From Microcyclosporella mali (lineage: Eukaryota > Ascomycota > Dothideomycetes > Mycosphaerellales > Mycosphaerellaceae): a DNA stretch of 64,000 bases. Numbering within the stretch: the stretch's first letter is position 1; each line of letters opens with the position of its first letter. The DNA is taken from contig NHNU01000010.1 of NCBI GenBank assembly GCA_002785985.1, positions 806,001-870,000 of the forward strand, in the 5' to 3' direction. A program made the position numbers and the translations under genes. This document shows, one piece after another, positions 52,494-62,994 of this stretch. A model generated the notes under the pieces. It saw nothing but the letters and a program-made list of their open reading frames with translations. It had not been told where the DNA came from and searched no databases.

Positions 52494-53217
52494 ATGGCCG
52501 ACCTCAACGCGCCCCCCGGAGCGCTCAATTGGCGATTGAGCGCACACCCCATCACCCTCGTCACCTTTCTCTTCTTTCGCGCCTGTCAGTATCCTAGCTA
52601 CATGGCTTCCTTCCCATGGATGCCTCCTAGCTAACATACACTCTCAGCCTCCCTGGTCGTCTACCTCCTCGGCCTCATCGTCATCTCCGACAACTTCGTC
52701 CTCATCTTCATCATCACCATGCTCCTCCTGGCCGCCGACTTCTACTACCTCAAAAACATAGCCGGTCGCCGTCTCGTCGGGCTTCGCTGGTGGAACGAAG
52801 TCAACCCTCAAACCGGCGATTCGCACTGGGTCTTCGAGAGCGCTCCTCCTCCCAACGAGCCAGGAGGAAAGATTGTCAATGCGACGGACAAGAGGTTCTT
52901 CTGGTTGGCATTGTACAGTCAGCCAGCGCTGTGGGTTGCCCTGGCGATTGTGGCGATCGTGAAGTTCGAATTTATAAGCTTGATACTTGTCGGTGAGTCT
53001 GTGGTTGGTGGATGGGCATGTGGTCGGGATTGTGGTGCTGACATGCGTGGATTCAGTCATTGCGCTGGTCCTGACGATCACGAATACCCTCGCCTTCTCA
53101 CGATGCGACAAATTCAGCCAAGCAAGCGGTCTGGTGGAAAGAGGCCTCTATTCAGGCTCTTTGGCACGAAATGTTGGCGGAGCACTGGTTTCCAGGCTGT
53201 TTAGCAGCCGGTCATGA
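52494..53217 (+). CDS. TVP23: Golgi membrane protein Tvp23 (DUF846)
   Basis: Three exons: 52494-52584, 52648-52992 and 53057-53217, with introns of 63 and 64 nt, encoding 198 residues, almost the length of yeast Tvp23. Exon 1 reads MADLNAPPGALNWRLSAHPI. Four hydrophobic segments follow: SLVVYLLGLIVI, FVLIFIITMLLLAADFY, FFWLALYSQPALWVALAIV and VIALVLTITNTLAF. The family signature NIAGRRLVGLRWWNEV and ESAPPPNE are present. It is a late-Golgi vesicle protein involved in retrograde traffic with Yip4/Yip5. All three splice junctions restore family sequence. Confidence 0.95.
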
Positions 53218-54424
53218 TCCGGAGGGGAGATGTGAATGTACATCACAGCAATATTATTGTCTTCCAAAGGTATCATAAACTTGTACCTGAACACTTACCA
53301 TATCCACTCAATGATCTCGTGCGGGATGATCGTTCCACTCGGCGCAACTGACCCATGGCTGCATGGAGTTCTCTGTTCTCGTCGATCCACACGAAAGTGA
53401 GGGCAACGCACTGGACGGCTTTTCTTGCAAAGACTCCTCCAACATTTCCTTTCATTCGCTGCTTTCGTCTTCCTCGCGCTGGGAAGTGGGGATGTCATGA
53501 ACATTACTACTGCTACTAAGCCGAATGCAGAAGCTTTAAGTCTGAAATTGATGGCAACACGTACGAGACGTGCTTATGTTGTGCGATCACTCAGATCTTG
53601 ATAGTGACTGGATGACTCTTCTTCCACTCACGAAACAACAGAGTCTAACGCCTAATAATTTTGATCTCCGTATGATCATGAATCTCACCTTCGATTCGAA
53701 ACCTCACACCACATTCAACGTAGAAACAACGTGGCAGCACGGCCAATTCTCCAAAACCAAAACGGCCATTGTCTCCATGGAATCCATTGACACTACTGCC
53801 TTCACTCGCGGCTACTTTCTCTCCGTCCCTTTACCACACTGGGTAGATCCGCAGGCAAAGCTGCTCTTCGTCCTCTTTGCTGGATTGCGCCACCGAGCTC
53901 ATCGACCTCGATCGGGAGGAGCAGCAACCGCACGCTGTACTTTAAAATGCGAGCATGCTCATGATCGCTGCATCGGACGAGCTCTCGCGGCATTGGCCAT
54001 AGAGCCGCTGCATGACACTTGATCAACACGGCAGTGAAAAGGCGCGCTTGTGCGTGTCGTTCGTACATTTTCAGAAATTCTCAGTTGTCGAGTTCATCAA
54101 AGGGCCTCGTTTGTTGAACATGAAGACTGCTAGGCGACGGAAGGCCACTCCGTCATCGCGTTCGTGGAATAGGACGAGTAGGAGATCCTCGAAAGCATCT
54201 TTAGGCTCGTCGAGCCGTCGGAGGGACGAAGTTCGTGAACAGGATGCCATGATCCTGCTGTTGGCCGATCGAGTTAGATTTGAACTCCTCAGACTTACTC
54301 CATGCGTTGGCTAGCCTCACGCAAGATCTACAAGACAAACATCTGTTGGTCTCTTGTCCGCCATGATAGAGATTGGACTTTGGCTGCGTCGTTTTGTTAG
54401 TTGCTTTCCAGCCAACAATGATCG
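53218..54424. other. 1.2-kb gap without a supported gene
   Basis: The longest frame (plus 53570-54022, 150 residues) has no domain, and a minus-strand frame covers the same bases. Nothing else stands out. Confidence 0.4.
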
Positions 54425-55451
54425 CTACGTCTCAGAGTACACATATGGTCCCTCTCGATCCTTGATCGGGACCTTTATCCTCGCCTGCTCAACCTCTTTA
54501 CCATCGATCTTGATCCCTGCCTCCATCACATCGCCTGTAACAACAGGTCCCACACCCTTTGGCGTGCCTGTCAGAACGATATCGCCAGGCTGTAAAGTCA
54601 TGACCTTCGAGATATCACTCAATTGCCTCCCAATGCGGAACAACATCAACTCCGTGTTATCGTTCTGCTTCATCTCTCCATTGACGCTCAACCACAATTC
54701 CATGTTATGCGGATCTTTGACCAACTCCTTCTTGATAGGCCCAGCAATCGGAAGGAACGTGTCGAATCCTTTAGCGATATCCCATGGAAGACCCTTCTTC
54801 TTCGCCTCCTCTTGGGCATTGCGGGCAGTCATGTCAATCGTAAGCAGATACGAATCAATGGCATCCATCCATGTCTCCGTGTCATGCTCGTCTAAATCGC
54901 GAAGTGTCTTGCCGATGACGATGCCTAGCTCGACCTCGAAATGCATGTTGACACCAGCAGGACGAAGCACGGGCCCTTCATCCGGCAAGAGGATGGAAGT
55001 GGGAGGTTTGAGGAAGAAGAAGGGTTGTTTGGGCCGCTGGTTGTTGAGTTCTTTGACGTGATCGGCGTAGTTGCGGCCTATGCACATTACCTGGCCTGTG
55101 AATCAGTATGGTGATCCTCCCACAACGTGACCCCTGTGGTAGAACGGAATTGCAGACCTTCCGGCAATTGCTCTTGATCTCCTTCAGGGAGGCCATATTG
55201 CTGGTCGTAGTAGCGTAAGCTCTCCTTCCTCGCGGTGTATTGACAGTAGAGATGTCTGAAGCTTGTCGCGGATGTGTAGCGAGAGCAGTGCCATTTCTGC
55301 TATATGTACCGGGATAGTGCCTCGCGGCAGATGAGGTGCAGGTGGAGGAAAAGGGCACGCAACTGAACGCTCGCGTCGCCCTCACCGGCAGAGCGATGGC
55401 CGATGCTGCGCGGGATGCTCCTGCTCGTACGAATTTCGCGGACATGACCAT
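54425..55451 (-). CDS. Fumarylacetoacetase-family hydrolase, FAHD1-like acylpyruvase
   Basis: Two exons: 55451-55158 and 55090-54425, joined over a 67-nt intron, give 319 residues. The first 85 residues, rich in R, A and S with few acids (SAKFVRAGASRAASAIALPV), form a mitochondrial presequence. An internal ATG at 55196 (MASLKEIKSN) would give a 234-residue cytosolic form close to the bacterial length. Family motifs: KVMCIGRNYADHVKEL, FFLKPPTSIL, HFEVELGIVIGK (metal-binding Glu), GFDTFLPIAGP and VLTGTPKGVGPV. FAHD1 relatives hydrolyse acylpyruvates and decarboxylate oxaloacetate. Confidence 0.92.
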
Positions 55452-56132
55452 GTTTTTCTGAATTACTGGGCAGATTTTAATCCTTACTTTCAGCCCGAGA
55501 AGATGTCGGTCTTATGTGTATCTGATAGCACCGGTCGACATCAAATACCGGCTCGTCCTTCCGCGGCGATGAAGTGGATCCCAACTTTTTATCTCCGAAG
55601 TCTCGGCTGAAAGCCACGAGCTCGGAAGGGTGGGCGTTGCATCTATCATGTACCTTTGCACTGTTGACCTTCATTCACCTCACCTCCAATATCAACATCG
55701 AAGTCCATAGACATCATGTCAGTCTGTATGAAATCGACGGTCAACGGGCCGCCAACTCCACTCATCATTATCGATCTCTCCCTTGTTGACAGCGAAATGA
55801 TCACCGGTCCTTGCTTGGGACAGGAAATACAGCCTATCTCTGGACCTCCAGACCTGTGTAGCGAATCATCCAGGGGCATGACTGTCAATGGGATGACACG
55901 AGCGCGTGGTTGAGATCAATTCTCGTATCCTCACCCGTTTCAACGCCAGGTCGGGCTAATTGTAGATTCAGCTGAGGCTCGCCTACGGTACGCAACTCCA
56001 CCTTGTTGCATGTCGATGTCGCACAGCATTTTTCCAGTCAGCTAACTGAAGAGTGCGTGAAGACTCATAAGTAGGTCATCTTCCAGCGACGTTGGGAATA
56101 CTTCCATCTCGTCCGTAAGCGCATTTCCCACA
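55452..56132. promoter_or_regulatory. Divergent intergenic region
   Basis: 680 bases between the FAHD1-like ATG (minus) and the secreted protein ATG (plus). Overlapping short frames on both strands around 55570-55910 carry no domain. Confidence 0.35.
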
Positions 56133-56824
56133 ATGTCTCTCATCAAATCATTATTTGCTCTGGCTCTCGTCACTCTGCGCACATTCTCATGCGCACAAGA
56201 CACAACGACTTCCACCAACCCCACATTCGCTCTCCGTGCCTGGCCATATGGGGACGGCACTCTCTCCGGTCCCTACAACGTCGACACAATCCGGCTCAAT
56301 GCTCTCCTTGGCGTCGCCTGGAAAAAACCTCAATACTTTGAGATCGCAAATTATTACGCGTCCAGCGTCGTGTACTTCTACCTAAACACGTCTTCAACCT
56401 TGATTGCCTGGGGAGACATGGCAGTCCAGATGCCAGCCAATTTAAGTAACCCTTTCAACTATGGCGAAGGCTTGGTCGGATCGACTGGCTTCCATTTCGA
56501 GCCTGCGACAGAAGATACGTACGAGCATTTGGTATGGGAGCCCGACGGAGAAGAGTTCGGGACGTTCTATGCTTGCTGGCAGACTGGGAATATCTATGGG
56601 CCTTCGGTCTATTATCGAGACGCTGATACAGTCACGCCGGATGAGTGTGTTGATGTATTGTTGCTGCCGCAATGGTAAGTCTGTTTGCTAACTGTGTCTG
56701 ATCAATGTGAAGCTGAGAGCAACCTTCCATCAGTACGCCCGAGCAGCCACTGCTGTCGACACAGACGCCAGTCAACGTGACTTGCTACGTCGACTTGGGC
56801 TCGGTGTGTCCCTCGTTATGCTGA
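56133..56824 (+). CDS. Secreted cysteine-containing protein, 210 residues
   Basis: Exons 56133-56674 and 56734-56824, with a 59-nt intron (GTAAGT donor, CAG acceptor). Without the splice the frame stops at once (LLLPQW); with it, the protein continues QCTPEQPLLSTQTPVNVTCY and ends VCPSLC. The signal peptide is MSLIKSLFALALVTLRTFSC, cleaved near AQD. The mature part has six cysteines, one in each of FYACWQ and DECVD and four in the last 30 residues; beta-rich stretches (YFEIANYYASSVVYFYL, HFEPATEDTYEHLVW) precede them. Two N-glycosylation sites (NTSS, NLSN) are visible. No family known to me; effector-like. Confidence 0.75.
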
Positions 56825-58340
56825 ACTAGCACTCAGTGCTGGAAATGCATAATGCCAAGGTGCGGAATAAATGTCATCAGGACTTGTAGTTCTTGGGTCA
56901 CAAGCCGATACAACGTACACTCTGGGCATGTCAACTACAGCTCTCGATGTGCAGATATCGGGAGGTCGTCTTTGGAGGCACCAGCGGCGTCAGTGGTCAC
57001 TTACCATGGGTTGACTCTGATAGTCCTGGCGTGCACAGTGGCAATACGCATATGTCAGCACGCTAGCTGCAAAATGAATTGTTTTCAACCACTTCGAAGT
57101 GAGGCTGGGAATTTCTTTCTTCTAGAGGATCTCGAGCAATTTCTCGACGCGTCGCAAGATTTCTTCTCCAACAGCAATCTCGGCGAAATGGCCATCTCAG
57201 GTAGCCAGGGTAGCATGGCTTCATTGTGAGCATTAGATGAACATGACGACAGCCTAATGGTCATATTCTTACTCGAGCACGTACCGATCAAATCGATTGA
57301 GCTGTCTCCAGCGTGGTTTCTCATGGTGTTCCAGGCCATGCTGAACTGACAGGCACGGTCGCCAGCGCCATAGCCATGGATCAGCCACCAGCACAAAGAC
57401 TCCCCATCATCGTACCGGTAATATCTTTCCAAGGCTTCGGATGGATTGGCTCTCTGCTGATCTTAGATCTAGTCCCTCGACCATGTAATGGAGAAGGCAC
57501 TGCCAGCGCCTAGCAAGACTCCTGGTCTCTTCATGCCAGTCAGCTCCCCAGACTTCACAGTGGTAGCTTCCCTCGGAAATGCAGGTGCTCTGCCAGAGAG
57601 CTATGCATTGGACAGCTTGTAGACCACACAACGGCAGCCTAGAGTCTTCAGATCATAGCAACATGGGTTGAAAACTTCACATGAATTTTCACACTGTGGC
57701 TGCTCGGACTTGCGCTTATCGCGTGTATGGTATCTCGGGTCCGTAAGAATGATCAAGGCCGCATGACCATGCCAAAGACTTCCGGCACGACATGATGTGG
57801 TGAGGATTGATGTATCTTACTTGCGCTGAATTCAAAGCAGCACTGCCTGAAAGGTAGCGATGATCTTCCCAATGTCAGTCCCATGATAGCGACCATCTGT
57901 ATCGGACAGGAGCTCGAGAGCAATGCCATTCTGTGGGTGTTCACAGTCCATCCTTGTGGCTTGTGAGTCTGATCCTGATGGCCAAAGTGACAGCGATGTT
58001 TTCAGGGAGTCCTGACGTGAAGGTATCTTGATGTCATGCAATACATCTCGCCCTACTCACTCACTCTCTCTGCATCGGGCTATAAGTACTTCTCAGCCGC
58101 AATTTTCAAAATCTTCACATTCTTAAGCGAATGTCCCTCACCTCATCCCTGCTGCCCTGACACTCCGCTCCAAATACCTAAATTTCGGTACATGTACATT
58201 TAGTGCCACCAAGACCTTGGCATGAACGTCACTTTCGCTTGTCGGCCGATGGAGCGGAGAAGCTCGATTGAAACCAATATATATGAATGATGTCTCCGCC
58301 TTTCCTGCACGCCGACATTGCACTGATCTTTTTTGCTGTC
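56825..58340. other. 1.5-kb gap without a supported gene
   Basis: Frames of 60-125 residues occur on both strands at 56.85-57.6 kb, but they overlap each other and have no recognisable domain. No RNA or repeat was noted. Confidence 0.4.
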
Positions 58341-59308
58341 ATGCATTTTACTATCGGTAGCGTTTTGATGACAGCATCTTTGGCTTTAGGCCATGGAGGC
58401 TTCAATTTCCAACAAGAGCATGCTGGAGATCTTTTTGGTCAAGCGCATTCGTCAACATGCTGTGTAAACGGCGTTCTGCATAACGGCAATTCTACTGGAG
58501 AGTTTCGACACATTGGCGGTGGTTCGTGAAATGTCGAATTATAGCCATGCTTTCAACTGACTTTTTGTAAAAGAGAACTTGTACCTCGCATATCCCCCAG
58601 GACCCCGACCGAGGACCAATATTGGGATTTTATATCTGACCGATATCTTCGGTGTCCAGCTTGTGAATAATAGACTGTAAGCATCCCTGCTTGACCAGTT
58701 TCATTGCTGTCCTTGGCTGATTTGCTTCCAGTTTGGCCGACAGTATCGCAAAAGCTGGCTATTTCGTCGTAGCACCAGACCTCTTTCGTGGCGATCCCGT
58801 TCCAGCGGATGCTCTCAGTGATCCAGAGTCCACATTCAATATGACGGCCTGGCAGCAGAAGCATCCGCAAAGTGAGGTCGAATCCATAATCGAATCTGCT
58901 CTTACCTCCATGCGGACCGTATTCAACGCGACCAAGATCGGTGGTACCGGATATTGCTATGGAGGACGCTATATCGCTCGCTTTCTAGCGGCTGGCAAGG
59001 GCCTCGAAGCTGGTTTTACTGCTCATCCTTCAAATACACAGGTGTCCGAGTGGGAAGCTGTTGCGGGACCGATTAGCATCGCCTTTGGTGCTTTGGATTC
59101 TTCCAACACTGCCGAAAATCGAACGAATATTGAAGCAATCTTCCAGAGTGGAAACAAAACGTACCAGACTGCGTTGTACTCTAATGCCGAGCACGGCTTT
59201 GCGGTAAGGACCGATTTGACCATCAAGCAGAAGGCATTCGCACAAGAAAGTGCTTACTTTCAGGCCGTCCGGTGGTTCGATGCCTGGGTCAAGGGATATG
59301 AGGACTGA
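58341..59308 (+). CDS. Secreted dienelactone hydrolase-family protein
   Basis: Three exons: 58341 to about 58518, 58574-58676 and 58732-59308; 285 or 286 residues. The signal peptide is MHFTIGSVLMTASLALGHGG; an ATG at 58287 in frame adds 18 residues and is less likely. The end of exon 1 is uncertain by one codon (GT at 58519 or 58522). The alpha/beta-hydrolase core shows ENLYLAYPPGPRPR, ILYLTDIFGVQLVNN, FVVAPDLFRGDP, then GTGYCYGG with the cysteine nucleophile in place of Ser, and the histidine in NAEHGFAVR. Relatives open lactone rings in aromatic degradation or act on other esters. Secretion is the unusual trait. Confidence 0.85.
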
Positions 59309-59798
59309 TCATCCCGCGACGTTTTCGTCAGCTAGAGAATGTGGTCTGTTCATATCAGGTTATCGATGAGCAGGTGTCGTTACTGGGCAATGCGCCTTTG
59401 AATAAGCCTTGATGCTATGCTAGTCTCGGCAACCGATGACCCGCTACAAATTTTTGATCTGCACCATGATTAGCAAAGCTCTTGTGTGGTGAGTCGCGTC
59501 AGTGATGCCGAAAGTAAATCGATCAGAGAGAAGATTAGTCGGTCGACAGCACCTTTCCTCGGGTTTGCATGGTTAAGTGTCGCAGACCAAAACCAATGGC
59601 AGCGTTCGTGGAAAGGTTTACGCCTAAGGATGATTTTGCTCATCATGCAATGGGGAGGTCTCGATGGGAGAACTTACAGACCAAATTGTCTTCATCTCGA
59701 AAGTCGAAACAGTCGCCGGAGTCAGTGCTGATGATCAGCCGTCCTGAAGAGACATGATACGTATGGCTTCCAAGGTTGCACAGTAATGTGACCACTGC
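59309..59798. other. Intergenic region, convergent 3' ends
   Basis: 490 bases between the dienelactone hydrolase stop and the DUF3807 stop. Nothing is visible apart from short random frames. Confidence 0.35.
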
Positions 59799-60552
59799 TC
59801 AGTAGTCGAGATCCACTGGCTCGGCCTGCTTAGCGTCAAGCTCTCGGGCTATGCGTCGACTCGTGAGCGAGCCCTCACATGAGTCAATGTCTTCCACGTA
59901 TTCCTCCCATTGCCGCTTGTGACGCTGGTCGTAGGGCACTTCCTTCTGGGATCGCTTGCGTTTCCAGGACGCCGCAGAGCCAGAATTATTGCTTCGACGT
60001 TTCGAAGACGACTTGCGAGGAGGGCCTGCTGGCTTTGAGAATTGGACGTTCTCAGACTTGGAGGCGAATGCAAGCAAGTCCTCCTCCAAACTAGATACCT
60101 CTGATACTGGCGAGCGTGCACAGTCGTGAGGATCCTCGAGCTCCTTGGCTGCTTCTCGCTGGCGCATCTGCTCCCGCTCCATCTGCCAGAGCTCTGTGCG
60201 CCTGAAAATGGCAATTTGTTCATCTGTGAGTGTGCGTTTCACACCATCCGGGTAGTATCCCAGACCGTCATCTTCGGGCTTAAGCTCAAAGTTGATAGCA
60301 GTCTCCTTGTCCACGAACCATTCGTTTGGCCGAGTGTCATCACCGAAATGTTTGAGTTGAAAGGAGAGAAGATTATGCTAAGCATGTCAGTACTTACCTT
60401 TGGGAAGAAGGAGAACTACATCATGTTACCTCTGTGACCTCTGGAAGGCTTGCCACGAACTTCTCCTTCTGTTTGGCAGCCTTTTTGAGGGCGGCTCTGG
60501 CTTTGGCCTGCTTCGCACTCTTCCTGGACTTGGCGCCCTGGCCGGGCATCAT
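59799..60552 (-). CDS. DUF3807-family protein
   Basis: Exons 60552 (or 60549)-60430 and 60377-59799, with a 52-nt intron, give 232-233 residues. Two tandem ATGs precede PGQGAKSRKSAKQ. The N-terminus is lysine- and alanine-rich helix (KARAALKKAAKQKEK). Exon 2 starts HNLLSFQLKHFGDDTRPNEW and continues EDDGLGYYPDGVKRTLTDEQ and IAIFRRTELWQMERE, the DUF3807 core. A basic, S-rich part (KRRSNNSGSAASWKRKRSQK) suggests nuclear location. The function is unknown. The intron carries a second perfect donor (GGTAAGT) downstream of the GTAACA donor used here. Confidence 0.82.
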
Positions 60553-61019
60553 GCCGACACCGATGCTGGCGGGAAGAGATGGCTGTTATGACGGAGTACC
60601 GATGAAGGCGACGTAGATGCGAAGCCAACAAGAGCAGGACATGGCACGCGAAGAGATCGCGAGTTACAGTTTGAGAACGCGGCGACGCCAAGGCTCGGCT
60701 CGTGCCTTCGGTCGCGATCCGAGACGGATACGGACAAGAGCGACCGTGCTGCCGGTTCTATGACGCACGACAACAAAAGTTTATGCTCTTACGATGATGG
60801 TGGTGACGAGGATATAAACGTCCGAGAGTGTCGTGGAGCGCGAGGAATGTCTTCATCGTCACGCCAGTGAGACCGTGACTTTATCATAAATTGCTTCCTC
60901 TTCTCTTATTTCCAAGCATTATCCGATCATTCATCCCTGGACTCTGAACACGATATAAGTATAGTCAGTACTACCTTACTGGAAGGCAGCAACAACAACC
61001 CCAGGGAGTGCTTTGGAAG
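60553..61019. promoter_or_regulatory. Divergent promoter between the DUF3807 and DUF1295 genes
   Basis: About 465 bases between divergent ATGs. The minus-strand frames here lack domains. No clear TATA box. Confidence 0.4.
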
Positions 61020-62108
61020 ATGCCGAACTTCACGCACTCGCCGACGCACGTGCTAGACAACTACTACCTGTCGATCACACTCCTCATCACAATCGCCTAC
61101 CAGCTCATCGGCTTCGCAATAGCCTTTTCTCTCAAATTCGACAAACTCACAGATCTCTGGGGTGGCTCGAACTTCGTATGGCTGGCCATCATCACCCTCA
61201 GCATGTCGGGCGCCACAAACGCCCGCCAAATAGTCGCCAGCATCTTCATTATCCTCTGGGCGACCAGACTGTCAGGCTTCCTCTTCTTTCGAATCCTCAA
61301 GACTGGTAGCGACGACAGATTCGATGATAAGCGGGACAAATTCTTCCCCTTTCTTGGCTTTTGGGTCTTCCAGATGGTCTGGGTGTGGGCCGTCTCGATG
61401 CCAGTCACCATTCTTAATTCACCAAATGTGCTCCAGTATCCTCAACCAAGTTTTGGCAAAGCTACAGACATCGTTGGTATCATCATGTTCGCCATTGGCT
61501 TCTTGACGGAGGCCATTTCAGATGTTCAGAAGTATCGATTCAAGCAAGGACCTGGAAAGGAGCCTGGAGCTGTGTGCAATGTCGGTTTCTTCAAGTATAG
61601 TCGTCATCCAAATTATGCTGGTGAAATCCTGGTGCAAGTCGGTGAGTTGTTCCTCACATTGGTAGTCCTTTAACGACAGTCTTGCTGATCAGATATCATA
61701 GCCATCTACATCATCGCCGTCACTCCTGCAGCTGTTTCTGGCTCGGTTCCCTCGGGTTCAGGCGCGTATGCCGCACTCTACGCCTCCTGCGTCGGGTGGA
61801 TCCTCCTCACAACGCTGCTCATGTTCGTTTCTGGTCTGACTCTCCAGGAGCGTCCCGGTGCCAAGAAACGCTACGAGAAAAGCGTAGGCTGGCCAGCGTA
61901 TGAGCAGTACCTGCACGACACCAGCATCCTCATCTTGATGCCACCAGCTGTATGGAAGCGCCTTCCGGTGTTCATCAAGAGGACCATTGGTCTCGAGTTT
62001 CCGATGTATGTTTTCGATCCGGCCAAGCATGCCGATCAAGATAAAGCGGACCAGAATCGCGCGGAACAGGGCGAGGGAAATAGGCAGAGCTCGGAGCCTC
62101 TGAACTGA
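61020..62108 (+). CDS. DUF1295 membrane protein, steroid 5-alpha-reductase-like
   Basis: Exons 61020-61641 and 61702-62108 with a 60-nt intron (GTGAGT donor, TAG acceptor), 342 residues. ATG 61020 starts MPNFTHSPTHVLDNYYLSIT. About seven hydrophobic segments are visible, for example LITIAYQLIGFAIAF, FVWLAIITLSMSGA, IVASIFIILWATRLSGF and VFQMVWVWAVSMPV. The C-terminal reductase signature is KYSRHPNYAGEILVQ followed, after the splice, by VAIYIIAVTP and ERPGAKKRYEKSVGWPAYEQ. Relatives are NADPH-dependent reductases or isoprenylcysteine methyltransferase-like enzymes of the ER; the substrate is unknown. The charged C-terminal tail is hydrophilic. Confidence 0.88.
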
Positions 62109-62994
62109 GGTTGCACTCTGATCTACCTCTGCATGAACATGACACAGTACGATGTATTTGAAAAGGGCTAGAATCGAGATGCTTGAGATCCGGTTTGCAT
62201 TTACTGTAGCCAAGGGATTGGTGTGATGTAATTTCAATGGATATGAGCGTTCTACAGATGCCGAATAATTAATGTTGTAATTTCTACACCACATCGCTTA
62301 TACTACAGTACTGTAGTGATCAAAGCACCACAGATTCAAGCTCAAAATATCAGTCGCGGGCATAGAAGAGGGCGAATATGACTCTTACAAAGCGCCGAGA
62401 ATCTACAATGCTCATGGGATGGTGGAGACCCCAATAGCGAGAATATGTAGAACACAGCTGTGCTGATTCATTCATCTGTAAGCATATTCTTTCCGAAGTC
62501 ATGTCAAGGCAAGGCTTGTCCGCGATAGGCTATGGGTGCATCTACCAAATCACACGTGTCTGACATGTGATAACAGTTGATGCGACGCGATCAAAGTCGA
62601 CGTCAATGGGAACGTGTTCGCGAAGATGAATTCCCCGGATCAAGCCCGTGAATGCCTGAGGCCGCTATCGTCTGATCTAGGCTTCCTTGCTCCATGCAGC
62701 AGCGATCTTCTGCAGCCATCGAACTTCAACCTTGACCCCGACATCCTTCGATAACAACCACAGGCGCGAGACCGCACGCAAACACAAACCACATTCATTG
62801 ATACATTCCCTTCCTGATATTGCTGGAGGTCTCTCGCGCGACTGCGCTTCGTTCCGGATACACTACGTCGCGCACAGGAACCTGAGCTCACATCGCCTCA
62901 CGCGACAGCAACCAAGAAGTACACCAGCTCCCACGCGCGTGCCCGATGAGCACAATTCACGCAGCTGCGCTTCTTCCGCGAGGCGAGCGGCACG
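62109..62994. promoter_or_regulatory. Intergenic region upstream of TAF2
   Basis: 890 bases between the DUF1295 stop and the TAF2 ATG. Short frames on both strands (62640-63076) overlap the TAF2 start out of phase and are not supported. The region should hold the TAF2 promoter. Confidence 0.35.

Noticed and set aside
53570..54022. 150-residue plus-strand frame
   Set aside because: No recognisable motif and overlaps a similar-sized antisense frame.
54262..54290. tRNA B-box-like sequence (GAGTTCAAATC on the minus strand)
   Set aside because: No acceptor stem, A box or anticodon arm could be drawn around it.
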